From contig OY757011.1 in assembly GCA_963580285.1 (NCBI GenBank), positions 101,834,316-101,898,315 of the forward strand: a DNA stretch of 64,000 bases, in the 5' to 3' direction. Source of the DNA: Lucinisca nassula. Its lineage: Eukaryota > Mollusca > Bivalvia > Lucinida > Lucinidae. The notes beneath the pieces were generated by a model, which was given only the letters and a program-made list of their open reading frames with translations, had not been told where the DNA came from and did not search any database. This document shows positions 43,213 to 52,267 of this stretch, piece by piece. The position numbers and the translations under genes were made by a program. Position 1 is the stretch's first letter; each line of letters opens with the position of its first letter.

Positions 43213-43905
43213 AGCTTGGGTGGTGGTGAGTGGAAAGGAGGGGGTGAAGATATCCCAGCTGGGATATCTTGTCCCCCGGATGTAAAGCTAAACTGGCCAG
43301 GATATCTTTACCCCTATCCCCACTTTTGGTATTAACTATTTTCTCAATGCCAAATTTGTTCTTATATGTAACTGAATTAAGATAGTAGACTCATATTCTT
43401 GCATTATCCCTGTCATTTGTGAGTGGTGGTGGTGGTGATGTGTGGAAAGGCAGGGGTGAAGATATCTCGGCTGCGATATCTTGCCCCCCGGGGGTAAAGC
43501 TAAACTGGCCAGGATATCTTTACACCCATCCCCACCTTTGGGTATAAACTATTTTCTATATTTCACTTGAGGGGGTCAAGATATCCAGGGTGGGGGTAAA
43601 GATATCCCGGGATATTTTTACCCCCGGGGGTAAAGCTACCCAGGGGGTAAAGATAAACTGTTACACCGGCATCGTGATGAAATGACATTTTGAACCCTGC
43701 TGCCCAATGAAACCAATAGGGTTTATATGCATGTACAGTCCAACCTGCACCACATTACCTGAGTAGGCTTAGATACTAGTACTCATGTGCAGTCAGTTTC
43801 AGCTCTTGCAGCCCAATTTATATCTCCAAGCCCTGATGGGTTGGGGGCAGCATTTTGACCATTTATGAGCTCATAAGTGGTCAGTCCAGGTAGTACTTAC
43901 ATGTA

Positions 43906-44252
43906 CAAGCGAACTTCAATGGCTCGAACACCTTTGGGACCATGAAAATCTGTTCCAGACAGGGGTAGTCAGAGCCACTAAGGGTTACTGCCAGGAGGCA
44001 TAACAAGATACTTTTAGACATCTTTACGGTGTTCCATAATGAATATGTATGCTGTGTGTACTCATTAGAATCGCCTCATCGAGGCGATTCTAATGAGTAC
44101 ACACAGCATACATTTGTAAGATAAAAGACTAAAATCTCCTTAATTATCCCCCACTAGTTCTTATGTAGAGGGTTTCGCTAGGTGCTCAAGAATTGGTTCG
44201 ACTCATCCATGGTAAACAAGCCATCGGTGTTCGAGCCATCTAAATTCTACTG
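43906..44252. mobile_element. pogo-like MITE, family P2, copy 1
   Basis: TA-flanked, ends CAAGCGAACTTCAATGGCTCG and, inverted, CAGTAGAATTTAGATGGCTC. The centre is the long palindrome GTATGCTGTGTGTACTCATT AGAATCGCCTC. Copies 2 and 3: 45995-46334 and 47880-48225, all about 345 bp. Confidence 0.85.
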
Positions 44253-44734
44253 TATCATGAAAATGTAGTAAAATTTCATAGTGGACTGTTTGAAGATGCT
44301 GTACATTAACTGTGAGAGTTTGTTGTATCATATTTACAGTATATATTAGGACAGATAGACCTAAGGAAGAATCGTAAACCGAGATGGGATGCCACATTTT
44401 GCAGCATCTCATCAGGGTCTACACTGTGTGTCACTCATGCAGCTATTTTTAGACACAACAATGGATATTAAATGGTACTTGTTCAAATTTTAGAACAAGT
44501 ATGGAAAGGAGTTGAGGTGCGCAATTATCTAGTGTAAATATGGTATTACTAACCAGCACCACGCAAACCAGGTAACTCATATAGTTATTGACCACATGAC
44601 TAATTCAGCAATTTATTTAACTTATTCATGCCAAAATGGCTGCCCCCTAAATAGTTACTTTATCACTGCTATAAAGTTTCTCCTTGCTCATTATCTTATG
44701 TCTCATATACTCATGCTTTTTTGTTTTTATTTTG

Positions 44735-44900
44735 TGTGTTGGAGGTGGGGGGAGGGGGCTTTACGGGATTATTTCACGTTTTTCAAGCCAATCGTTAATC
44801 GTAGGTGGGGAAAAAACAGAGTACTTCGATAAAAAAACATCTGACCTTCCGTTGCAGAACTTTGGTGTCTCACATGTGGTCTGAGCGAGACGTGAACATT
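44735..44900 (-). mobile_element. SINE family S2, truncated
   Basis: Matches 8465-8620 (CTGACCTTCCGTTGCAGAAC, CAATCGTTAATC, GCGAGACGTGAAC). The tRNA head is cut before the A box. Confidence 0.78.
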
Positions 44901-45046
44901 ACTCATGACAAATTAGGGTTTACCATAAAAATACAGCTTCTAGAAGAAATTATTTTCACATCAGTAGGTGACGCTCTTATTTGACTCTCTGCATGCTGGG
45001 TATTTTTCACAGCAGACGACATTTTGAAATATTTCTCTAATTTTTC

Positions 45047-45300
45047 CCAGAAAACAGGATTTGACATATCATACAAATTGTCTCCTATGGAGACAATTTG
45101 CATGAGATGTCAAGTCCGTTTTTTTGAAAAAAAAAAAATAAGAAAAATATCAACAATTTGTCGTCTGCTCAGTTAGCCCAGAGACTGATAAAGGTTAAAC
45201 AGAAAGAAATAAAAAATAAATATTTTATGGGAATCGTCTGCTGGCAGATGATTAACATGAAATATCAAGACTGATTCCCACAGAAAAATGAGAAGAAAAT
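45047..45300. repeat. Foldbacks, family F5, two adjacent copies
   Basis: 45047-45130 centres on CAAATTGTCTCC/GGAGACAATTTG. 45225-45300 holds ATCGTCTGCTGGCAGATGAT and AAATATCAAGACTGATT. GTCGTCTGC words lie outside both. Confidence 0.65.
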
Positions 45301-45341
45301 CAATGTCTGCTATGCAAATTGGCCTGGCTTTTTAATACTTA

Positions 45342-45525
45342 ACCCTTATCCCGCTGCATAAATTAATTTAGCCACACCCATTTACATTTCAACCAATCAA
45401 AATACACCAACTTGATGTAGTTTATTCATTCAAATTTGCAAACTGAATGAGAAATAGTGTAGATCCTGATCAGATGGCTTCTTCTGATCTGGATCTACAC
45501 TGTTTGTGAAGGTAGAGGTTGTCGA
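45342..45525. mobile_element. MITE, family M2
   Basis: TTAACCCTTATCCCGCTGCA left end, ACACCC.TTTACATTTCAACCAATC block and GATCAGATGGCTTC hairpin half. The right end is replaced by GTCTGC..TTGTTTGCACAA repeats (45535-45660). Confidence 0.72.
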
Positions 45526-45639
45526 GAGTTATGATGCCACAACAAATGCTGTCTGCTTTGTTGTTTGCACAATAAATGCCGCCTGCTTGTTTGCACAACA
45601 AATGCTGTCTGCTTTGTCGCTTGCACAACAAATGCCGTC

Positions 45640-45850
45640 TGTTTTGTTGTTTGCTGGTTAGTTTTAAAAATCATTGTTACAAAGAGTGTGGGCCCAGATC
45701 AGACTGCTCCCCTAGGAGCAGTCTGATCAGGGTCCACATTGCTGGTATGCAGCAGTATGTTTGAAATGTTTGCAGGAAGATTCAGCAGACTACACAGACG
45801 ACATTTTCAGATGCATTTTTTCTTGGCATCTTATTGGTTATTGATATTCT
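45640..45850. mobile_element. MITE, family M3
   Basis: Hairpin CAGACTGCTCCCCTAGGAGC AGTCTG with GGGCCCAGATC and GATCAGGGTCC arms. Flanked by the CAGACGACATTTTCAGATG block. Confidence 0.72.
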
Positions 45851-45994
45851 TTTCTTAATACCTTTTTTCCAAGTTATTTCTTGTTTTTTGTCTGGATTTT
45901 TCAGGTAAACAGAATCATCATTTTACTTGGCTTCCTTTGGTCATATTGCTGCCGTATTGCTCAAATTTTGTTGTTTACTTGAAATTGTATTATG

Positions 45995-46334
45995 CAGTAG
46001 AACTTCAATGGCTCGTACCCCGATGGCTACTTGTTTATTCCGGTGGCTCATTTGCCAGGGATGAGTCGAACCCGTTCTTAAGTCTGTAGGGAATTTCTCT
46101 AAATATGATATACGGAAAGTTAGGAATTTTCTTCTTCTATATTCCAAATGTATGCAGTGTTTACTCATTGGAATCACCTCGATGAGGTGATTCTACGGAG
46201 TACACACAATATAGAACAGAGAAATGAAATCCCACTGGTATTTCACTAATAGCAACCCTCCATGGCTAGAACTACCACCATCCCAAACCAATTTTCATGA
46301 TTCTAAAGGGGTTTGAGCCATAGAAGTTCGACTG
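45995..46334. mobile_element. pogo-like MITE, family P2, copy 2
   Basis: Ends CAGTAGAACTTCAATGGCTC and, inverted, CAGTCGAACTTCTATGGCTC. Central palindrome AATCACCTCGATGAGGTGATT. Confidence 0.85.
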
Positions 46335-46887
46335 TACTTGGGATTTTATCTATATATTTACAGGGGGTTATTTTGTTTAGAAATAAAAAGTGAAATTTTT
46401 ATTTGCTGTTGTCTTTAGTTTATTATCCCAGGCCCCATGGCTACCCTTTGAAATGTATTTTTGGATTTTCCATTAGAGTCTTTCCTTTGAGAAGTTGATA
46501 ACGTTGTACAATAAGAATTACCTTCCTTGCTGCAGACACCCAGGCTGAGTTTCAACAGCATCTTAATGTGCTTTCGAACATCAGTTATGTTCTGGACTTA
46601 AGGAGAATTATGTTGAAACGATGATGGTTTCATTTTTTTTATACCGAGAGTTTAAATATAACTTATTTTAAATCCCTAAATCTGCACGTTATTCAGATAT
46701 GAAGTGATGAAAATGATCAAAATTGTGCACACAGACATGCCTGGTGTCTCCAACATGGTGGATCAATGGAGAATGATCTTACATTACTGCATGGTGTGTG
46801 CATGTGACAGGGAGGCTGAGAAAACTGAATAATCTCTTCTATAGTGCTTTCTAACAGTCTCACTGAAATATCAAGCCCAAGATATAT

Positions 46888-47682
46888 GGCCCCCGTCAAG
46901 TGATTTTGGTACTTATCACCTATGCGAGCAGCGAAGGTTCAGGCGAGCCTGCGCATCCGCGCAGTCTCGCCAGAACCTATGCTGCTCGCTCATACAAGCA
47001 GTGAATCAAGAGGAACCTTCAGACAGAAAGCCATATCCCTGGCCCCTCTGAATGGCTGGGCATACGCAGTTAAAATTTGTCATGACCGACTGCTCGAAGA
47101 CACAAATTCGCTTGGCGGGGCTCATTTGAGAATTACCGTAATGATCCTAAGTATTGGGACAGACAGGCCTAAGCAAACAGTGCAGTCCCGGATCAGACAG
47201 TTCCTGATCAGGGTCTACACTGTTTACCATTCCATCTGCACTTTTTGGAATCCTTGCTGGTTCGTGAATCAAATTTGTTAAAATTTTAGGAGAATTACAG
47301 CAAGTCTTTAAGGTGTACAAATTTTATGATATATATGCCACATGGAAATTGCATGATTTGTTTGTATTTTACTACCTATGAGTAATACAAATTTCATGCT
47401 CAGGTGGGTTGAGCTTGAAAAAAGTTTTATAACCGCGGTGCCTGACTGGGAACTTAATATGAGCCTCACCAAGCGAATTTGTGTCTTCGAGCATTCCGTC
47501 ATGACAAATTTTAACCATTCAGAGTGGCCAGGGATATGTCTTTCTGTCTGAAGGTTCCTCTTGATTCACTGCTTGTACGAGCGAGCAGCGAAGGTTCTGG
47601 CGAGACTGCGCGGATGCGCAGGCTCGCCTGAACCTTCGCTGCTTGCATAGGCGATAAGTACCAAAATGGCTTGACGGGGCCC
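46888..47682. mobile_element. Long-inverted-repeat element, about 225-bp arms
   Basis: Left arm 46888-47112 and right arm about 47485-47682 are inverted copies, both carrying GTCAAG, GGTACTTATC, the inner palindrome GGCGAGCCTGCGCATCCGCG CAGTCTCGCC, and GAATCAAGAGGAACCTTCAG. Ends GGCCCCCGTCAAG and GGGCCCCGTCAAG; ATATAT flanks both (46882-46887, 47683-47688). The middle (47130-47460) holds fragments of two other MITE families. Confidence 0.82.
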
Positions 47683-47879
47683 ATATATTGTTTCTTTTAA
47701 CAAATTCCAGTATTTTAATCAAAGTGTAGATCGAGATCAGATGCTGAAGAATGGGGCATACACTGTTTGCCTAACATAACATTTTATAGATAACCATTTT
47801 CACACAACAGCCTGACATCACAACAGCAAGAATATTAAAAATATTTTCATTATCAGTGCATTTACAGAAAAACCCTGTA

Positions 47880-48225
47880 CAGTAGAACTTTGATGGCTCG
47901 AACACTGATGGCTCGTGTATCATGGATGAGTTGAACCCATTCTTGAGCCCCTAGCGAAATCCTCTACATAAGAAATAGTGTGGGATAATTAAGAAGATTT
48001 TTGTCTTTTATCTTGTAAATGTATGCTGTGTGTACTCATTAGAATCGTCCCGATGAAGCGATTCTAATGAATACACACAGCATACATATTCATTATAGAA
48101 CACCGAAAAGATGTCTAAAAGTATCTCCCTATGCCTCCTGACAGTAACCTCAGTGGCTCGAACTACCGCTGTCTCGAACAAATTTTCATGGTCCCAAAGG
48201 GGTTTGAGTCATTGAAGTTCGACTA
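47880..48225. mobile_element. pogo-like MITE, family P2, copy 3
   Basis: Ends CAGTAGAACTTTGATGGCTC and, inverted, TAGTCGAACTTCAATGACTC; TA flanks. Same central palindrome as copy 1. Confidence 0.85.
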
Positions 48226-48494
48226 TAGCTAACTACTGGGAAGCAATGTTGTTCATACTTCACTCATTACTTTGACTAGTGTGACATCAGTGACGTCAAA
48301 ATAAACAATGGTTCTCTTCAATATGATTGGGCGATAACGACGTTAATGCACCGACGATGCTGTTCCGCTGTCAACAGGAAAAATGAGTGCAATTGTTTTC
48401 TTCTTTCATTTTAGCCCTTAAACAAGATTTTTGTCATAAGATGAATGAGAAATAGTGTAGATATAAGTAATGGTAATTTAACATTCATCGAATT

Positions 48495-48576
48495 ATGAAC
48501 AACATCGGGTCACAAGCAAAGTTTAAGTGAACCCCAATGGGTTTCATTTACTTTGCTTGTGACCCGATGTTGTTCA
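48495..48576. repeat. Perfect-arm palindrome, about 30-bp stem
   Basis: ATGAACAACATCGGGTCACA AGCAAAGT at left pairs with ACTTTGCTTGTGACCCGATG TTGTTCAT at right, loop around TGAACCCCAATGGGTTTCA, itself partly self-complementary. AATGTTGTTCATACTTCA also occurs 240 bp earlier (48246), suggesting the outer arm of a larger element. Confidence 0.75.
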
Positions 48577-48713
48577 TACTTCAATGAGCATTAACCCATT
48601 GTATACTAGTGTAGTCTTCCATTGCTATATGTTGGACAAGTCCATTTGTCAAATAACAGGTGGTAGGCCTATGTTCTCGTTCTCATTCTATTTTTAATGG
48701 AAAATTCTGTTAG

Positions 48714-49067
48714 CAAATAGTGCAGGCCCGTATCAGACGCCACATTTTGCAGCGTCTGATCTGAGCCTGCACTGTTTGCCAAGGTACCCCTTTAGGGGTT
48801 TTCTGCCTATAATGGGTTAAATTACCTTCATTTCTTAACCCATTTTGTACCAGAAGCCCCAAAACGGGTACCCTGGCAAACAGTGCAGGCCCAGATCAGA
48901 TGCCGCAGAATGGGGTGTCGGATCAGGGCCAACACTGTTTGCAAAATGTTCAGCCTGTTTCAAAATAAATTTTGAAGAAAACACAACAGGGCTGACACCC
49001 GTAAATTTCGAAATGGACTCCTGTTATATATAAGGAGGAAGATTCCATTTGGTAAAAAAAGGGTTAA
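48714..49067. mobile_element. Two MITEs of family M1, tandem
   Basis: 48714-48825 holds GCAGGCCCGTATCAGACGCC paired with GCGTCTGATCTGAGCCTGCA. 48837-49067 is a full copy with ends TTAACCCATTTTGTACC and GGTAAAAAAAGGGTTAA and internal GAAGAAAACACAAC and ATATATAAGGAGGAAGATTC. Confidence 0.8.
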
Positions 49068-49205
49068 CTGTTACCTGGATTTCATCCGAATGCTATTTGC
49101 ACTCAGGGATGTTAGCAACATAACACAGATTCACTAATGGCAGTAACTTTGGGTCGATTGATAAACAACTGACCCAAATAAAGTCTTAATCTGTCAATAA
49201 ATGAA

Positions 49206-49467
49206 ACAAGAGCTCCGCTAGCGGGGGAATTATACGCCCATGGCAATTAGTAAGATGGTGCATATATATACTGACTGTTGTACAAGTTTGGGTTTGTGGA
49301 ATGTAACCAAGGAACAATATGTGCTCCATATATTCTTACCTGGCACTGTTAATAACCCTCAATGGCCCAAACTACCTATCTCCAACAAAATTCCATGGTT
49401 GGTAATAGTTGGTGGACCATAACCTTGGCATAACATAATACGACCGTTTTTTAAACGGGCATATAAA
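49206..49467 (-). mobile_element. Minimal class T element, ATACGCCC subfamily, 262 bp
   Basis: Minus strand: left end ATATGCCCGTTTAAAAAACG with GGTCGTATTATGTTATGCC, then directly a short body and the right end GGGCGTATAATTCCCCCGCT with AGCGGAGCTCTTGTTTC. The GTCCGTCC run and tandem core are gone while both ends remain. Confidence 0.8.
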
Positions 49468-49495
49468 AACTACAAGAAGTATCAAGATCAATTTA

Positions 49496-49740
49496 ACCCT
49501 TAAGATGCCATAAAAAACTGCATCGGAAAATGTCATCTGTTTATGCTGTCTGCTGAATCTTCTTGTGAACTTTTCAAATGCATTTTGCATACAGGCAAAC
49601 AGTGTGGACCCTGATCAGACTGTTCCTAAAGGAGCAGTCTGATCTATGTCCACACTGTTTGCAAAAATGACATTTAAAGTAACCAGCAGACGACAAATCA
49701 GATGGCAATTGTTGTGATTAACATCTTATAGGTTAACATC
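49496..49740. mobile_element. MITE, family M3
   Basis: Ends TTAACCCTTAAGATGCCATA and, inverted, GTTAACCTATAAGATG. Hairpin CAGACTGTTCCTAAAGGAGC AGTCTG within GTGTGGACC arms. Confidence 0.8.
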
Positions 49741-49904
49741 CATTTTTGATGCAGACTGCAAATTCCAAACACTCAGATGAACAGATAGAGTCAAAACGTG
49801 GTACAACCTTCTTTGAGTCAAGATCTGTTGACCCTTGGTTTGGTTTTCTGAATCTGCCATAGGGACTGATGCTAAATTCTATTGTTCAGTGCTTGCCTTT
49901 AAAT

Positions 49905-51128
49905 GTTTGGTAACTTGGAGTGGACGAGTGGATTGTGAAACTGGTCCAAGGGATGTATGCTAATGCTCGGAGCCGTGGCCGCGTTGGTGATGGTTATAGT
50001 GAAGAATTCGAGATATAGGTGGATGTTCATCAAGGCTCTGTTCTCAGCCCACTGCTTTTCATCATTGTGCTTGAAGCCTTGTCATGCGAGTTCCGCTCTG
50101 GAGTCCCCTGGGAGGACATGTATGCTGATGACCTTGTCATCATAGCTGAATCCCTTGAGGAATGTGTCAGGAGGCTCTAAACTTGGAAAGATGCAATGGA
50201 GGCGAAAGGGCTGAGAGTGAATGCAGGAAAGACAAAGATCATGATCTGTGGTACAGGTCTGGACCTCTTGCAGAGTACAGGCAAGTTCCCATGCGCTGTA
50301 TGTCGCACTGGAGTGGGCAGCAACAGTATCTTATGTAATGGCTGCAAGTTCTAGGTGCAAAAGAAATGCAGTGGGCTCAAACGCTTACTAGAGGACCCTG
50401 ATTACAGGTGTACACAGTGCCAAGGAACTGCACACCCCTTAGATGGCAGACCACAGAGGGAAGTCCAAGTCGGATCCGACAAGCTGGAGGTTGTAGCTTC
50501 CTTTTGCTACCTAGGTGATATGCTCTCTGCAGCGGGTGGTTGCGACCTTTCAACTACATCACGAGTGAAAACAGCCTGGAAAAAATTCAAGGAGTTGCTA
50601 CCAGTTCTCTCTTCCCGCCACCTCTCGTTCAAGATAAGTGGCCGTGTGTATAGCTCTTGTGTGCCGAGCGCAAATCTCCATGCCAGTGAGACATGGCCAT
50701 TGACAAAGCCAAACCTCCAACGTCTACAGCGAAATGACCGGGCAATGATCAGACAGATCTGCAATGTCAAGCCACAGGACACTGTCACCATCAGGTCCAG
50801 TGTGTTACTTGAGCCTCTTGGCATTGAGGACCTGGACCTCATCCTGAAAGAGAGAAGGCTTTGCTGGTATGGACATGTGGAACGCTCCAACGGTGCAGTC
50901 AAGACTGCCTGTGACATACAGGTAGGTGGAAAGCAGGGGCCAGGAAGGCCCAAGATGACCTGGAAGCAGCTAACAGAAAGAGATTGCAGAGAATGGAAGC
51001 TCTCTGCTATCCATCCTCATGATAGACAAGCCTGGAGATCTGGTGTAAGATCTGCCATGCGTGCAGCAAGCCAGCTACCTGGAAGGGGGCCCACTTATAT
51101 GGACGTTGCCCCTGTACCTGCACGTTAA
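49905..51128 (+). pseudogene. LINE reverse transcriptase with embedded PHD-like cysteines
   Basis: Motif B HQGSVLSPLLFIIVLEAL, motif C MYADDLVIIAESLEE, then GLRVNAGKTKIMICGTG. Next comes a cysteine cluster CAVC-x10-CNGC-x7-C-x15-CTQC (about 50293-50426) before the RT motif FCYLGDMLSAAGGC. The cluster resembles a PHD/treble-clef finger, with a stop at 50352 where these elements normally have an aromatic residue. The C-terminal part (50560-51128) is open: ETWPLTKPNLQRLQRNDRAM, then ICNVKPQD, LCWYGHVERSNG and the end DVAPVPAR. It is a dead copy. Confidence 0.87.
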
Positions 51129-51150
51129 TAAAAAATCTGTTGATGATGAT
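49905..51150 (+). mobile_element. Second LINE, 5' truncated, PHD-like cluster in RT
   Basis: Contains RT from before motif B to the C-terminus, followed by a 3' tail TGATGATGATGATGATAA. Three in-frame stops (50016, 50178 and 50352) show decay, but no frameshift is evident. It is a different lineage from the LINE at 40142: the C-terminal domain reads RRLCWYGHVERS and GPGRPKMTWKQ. Confidence 0.88.
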
Positions 51151-51470
51151 GATGATAACACAGAGAAAAACAAGATGATTCACCAACTTTATTTTTTTAT
51201 TCAAAACATCATTTTTATCAATAATTGTATCCTGTACAAATAATTGTATCCTGTACAAATATGCTATATATTAGTATCCGACACATAAAATGGAATGTTG
51301 CTGCATAATGTGAAATTGCACATTTCTCAACATAAACACAGCTATACACACATGCATAGTACACAACACTCCTGAAATACACACAAGCACTGACCAGACA
51401 CACAAACACTGTGCCATTGGACATGCCCATTGTACAACCACCACATTTGTTCCTTAAACTTCTAGGCCCA

Positions 51471-51855
51471 GTTGTTCAAAACATTGTTAGCTTAATGAGC
51501 TTGTATGTGGTCAAATTGTTAACTGTCCTAGCATGCAGTATATCTAAACTTTTATGTTTGCTGAAAAAATGTGAGTAGCTTTTGCATTGTGCTTCCACGC
51601 GGAGCTGAAACCAACCACATAGTGGATCTAAGCCTGCCCAGGCAAAGCAGTGCGAGTCGGACCGTCCATGCTTATAAACACTATTGGTTTCATTGGGCGA
51701 CAGGGTTTGAGTTATCATTTCATCTGAATATCGGGTTAAAGTCCCTAAAAATTGAAAGCAATGTCTCCAAAATGACCTACACAGTGTTGATGGGCATGTT
51801 AAACCTCAAAACAAACAAACAAAACAAACAAGTTTGGACAACTGGCCTCTGATGT
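51471..51855. mobile_element. MITE M4 with S3 SINE inserted
   Basis: Left GGCCCAGTTGTTCAAAACAT, right GTTTGGACAACTGGCC. The S3 copy (51588-51832, plus strand, head-truncated, CAAA tail) sits after GAGTAGCTTTTGCAT. Confidence 0.75.
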
Positions 51856-52079
51856 TAAATTGAATTTTGTGTTATCAAAGTATGAAGCAAACTTGAGGAG
51901 CAGAGGCCAGAAAATCAGGCGTGACATTTCATGTGAAACAATTCACATGGAATTAGACTTGCCAAAGTCTGTTAATCAATATTCTTATAGTAACATGTAA
52001 TTCTTTTCATACCTTTACCTGCATTTTATTTTCATTTTTACTGCCTTATTTCAAAATTAACATTCAGAGACCAGATTTA

Positions 52080-52225
52080 CCCTTATCTAAAGAACCATTT
52101 GGATCAGGACCTGCACAGTCATTTAGTTTGTGAACTAATAGGCAGCTTATATCAATTTATTTGATTGGCTGATTGGTCAGAATGGTTGTGGCTAAAATAA
52201 TTATTAAGCAGGACAAGAGATAAAG
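52080..52225. mobile_element. MITE, family M2, degraded
   Basis: ACCCTTATCTAAAGAACC left, TTAAGCAGGACAAGAGATAA right, TTGATTGGCTGATTGGTCAG block. Confidence 0.65.
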
Positions 52226-52267
52226 GCGCTTTCACACAGTCTGTCTTAAAGGGCATTCTGTTAAAAT

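Larger units (their letters stand above)
39371..43665. mobile_element. Inverted-repeat DNA element with GGTAAAGATATCC repeats, CCGG target
   Basis: Ends TGTCCCAGTTTA and, inverted, TGTAACAGTTTA. Sub-terminal words TGGGTAGCTTTACCCCC are inverted at the two sides. CCGG flanks it (39367-39370 and 43666-43669). Inside are tandem units of several hundred bp with TTTACCCCCGGGGGTAAAGC, CCAGGATATCTTTACCCCC and GCCAAATTTGTTCTTATATG. A LINE has landed in one of these. Superfamily not recognised; no transposase. Confidence 0.78.
39275..43851 (-). mobile_element. SINE-like S3, split by a DNA element, with TSD
   Basis: S3 3' part at 39275-39370 and head at 43666-43851. The outer flanks carry ATTTTGACCA (39265-39274 and 43852-43861), so the two halves are one insertion. 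Confidence 0.85.
39090..43900. mobile_element. MITE family M4, split by a nested SINE
   Basis: The left part (to 39274) reads CTAACATTGTCGTTAGTT and a GCTGAAAAAGGTTGTGTAGC block like other M4 copies. The right part (from 43852) reads GACCATTTATGAGCTCATAAG. Ends are degraded; boundaries approximate. Confidence 0.6.

Noticed and set aside
48845..49033. 62-codon plus-strand frame
   Set aside because: It lies wholly inside an M1 MITE; related text appears in the minus frame at 16914-17195 because that is another copy of the same MITE.
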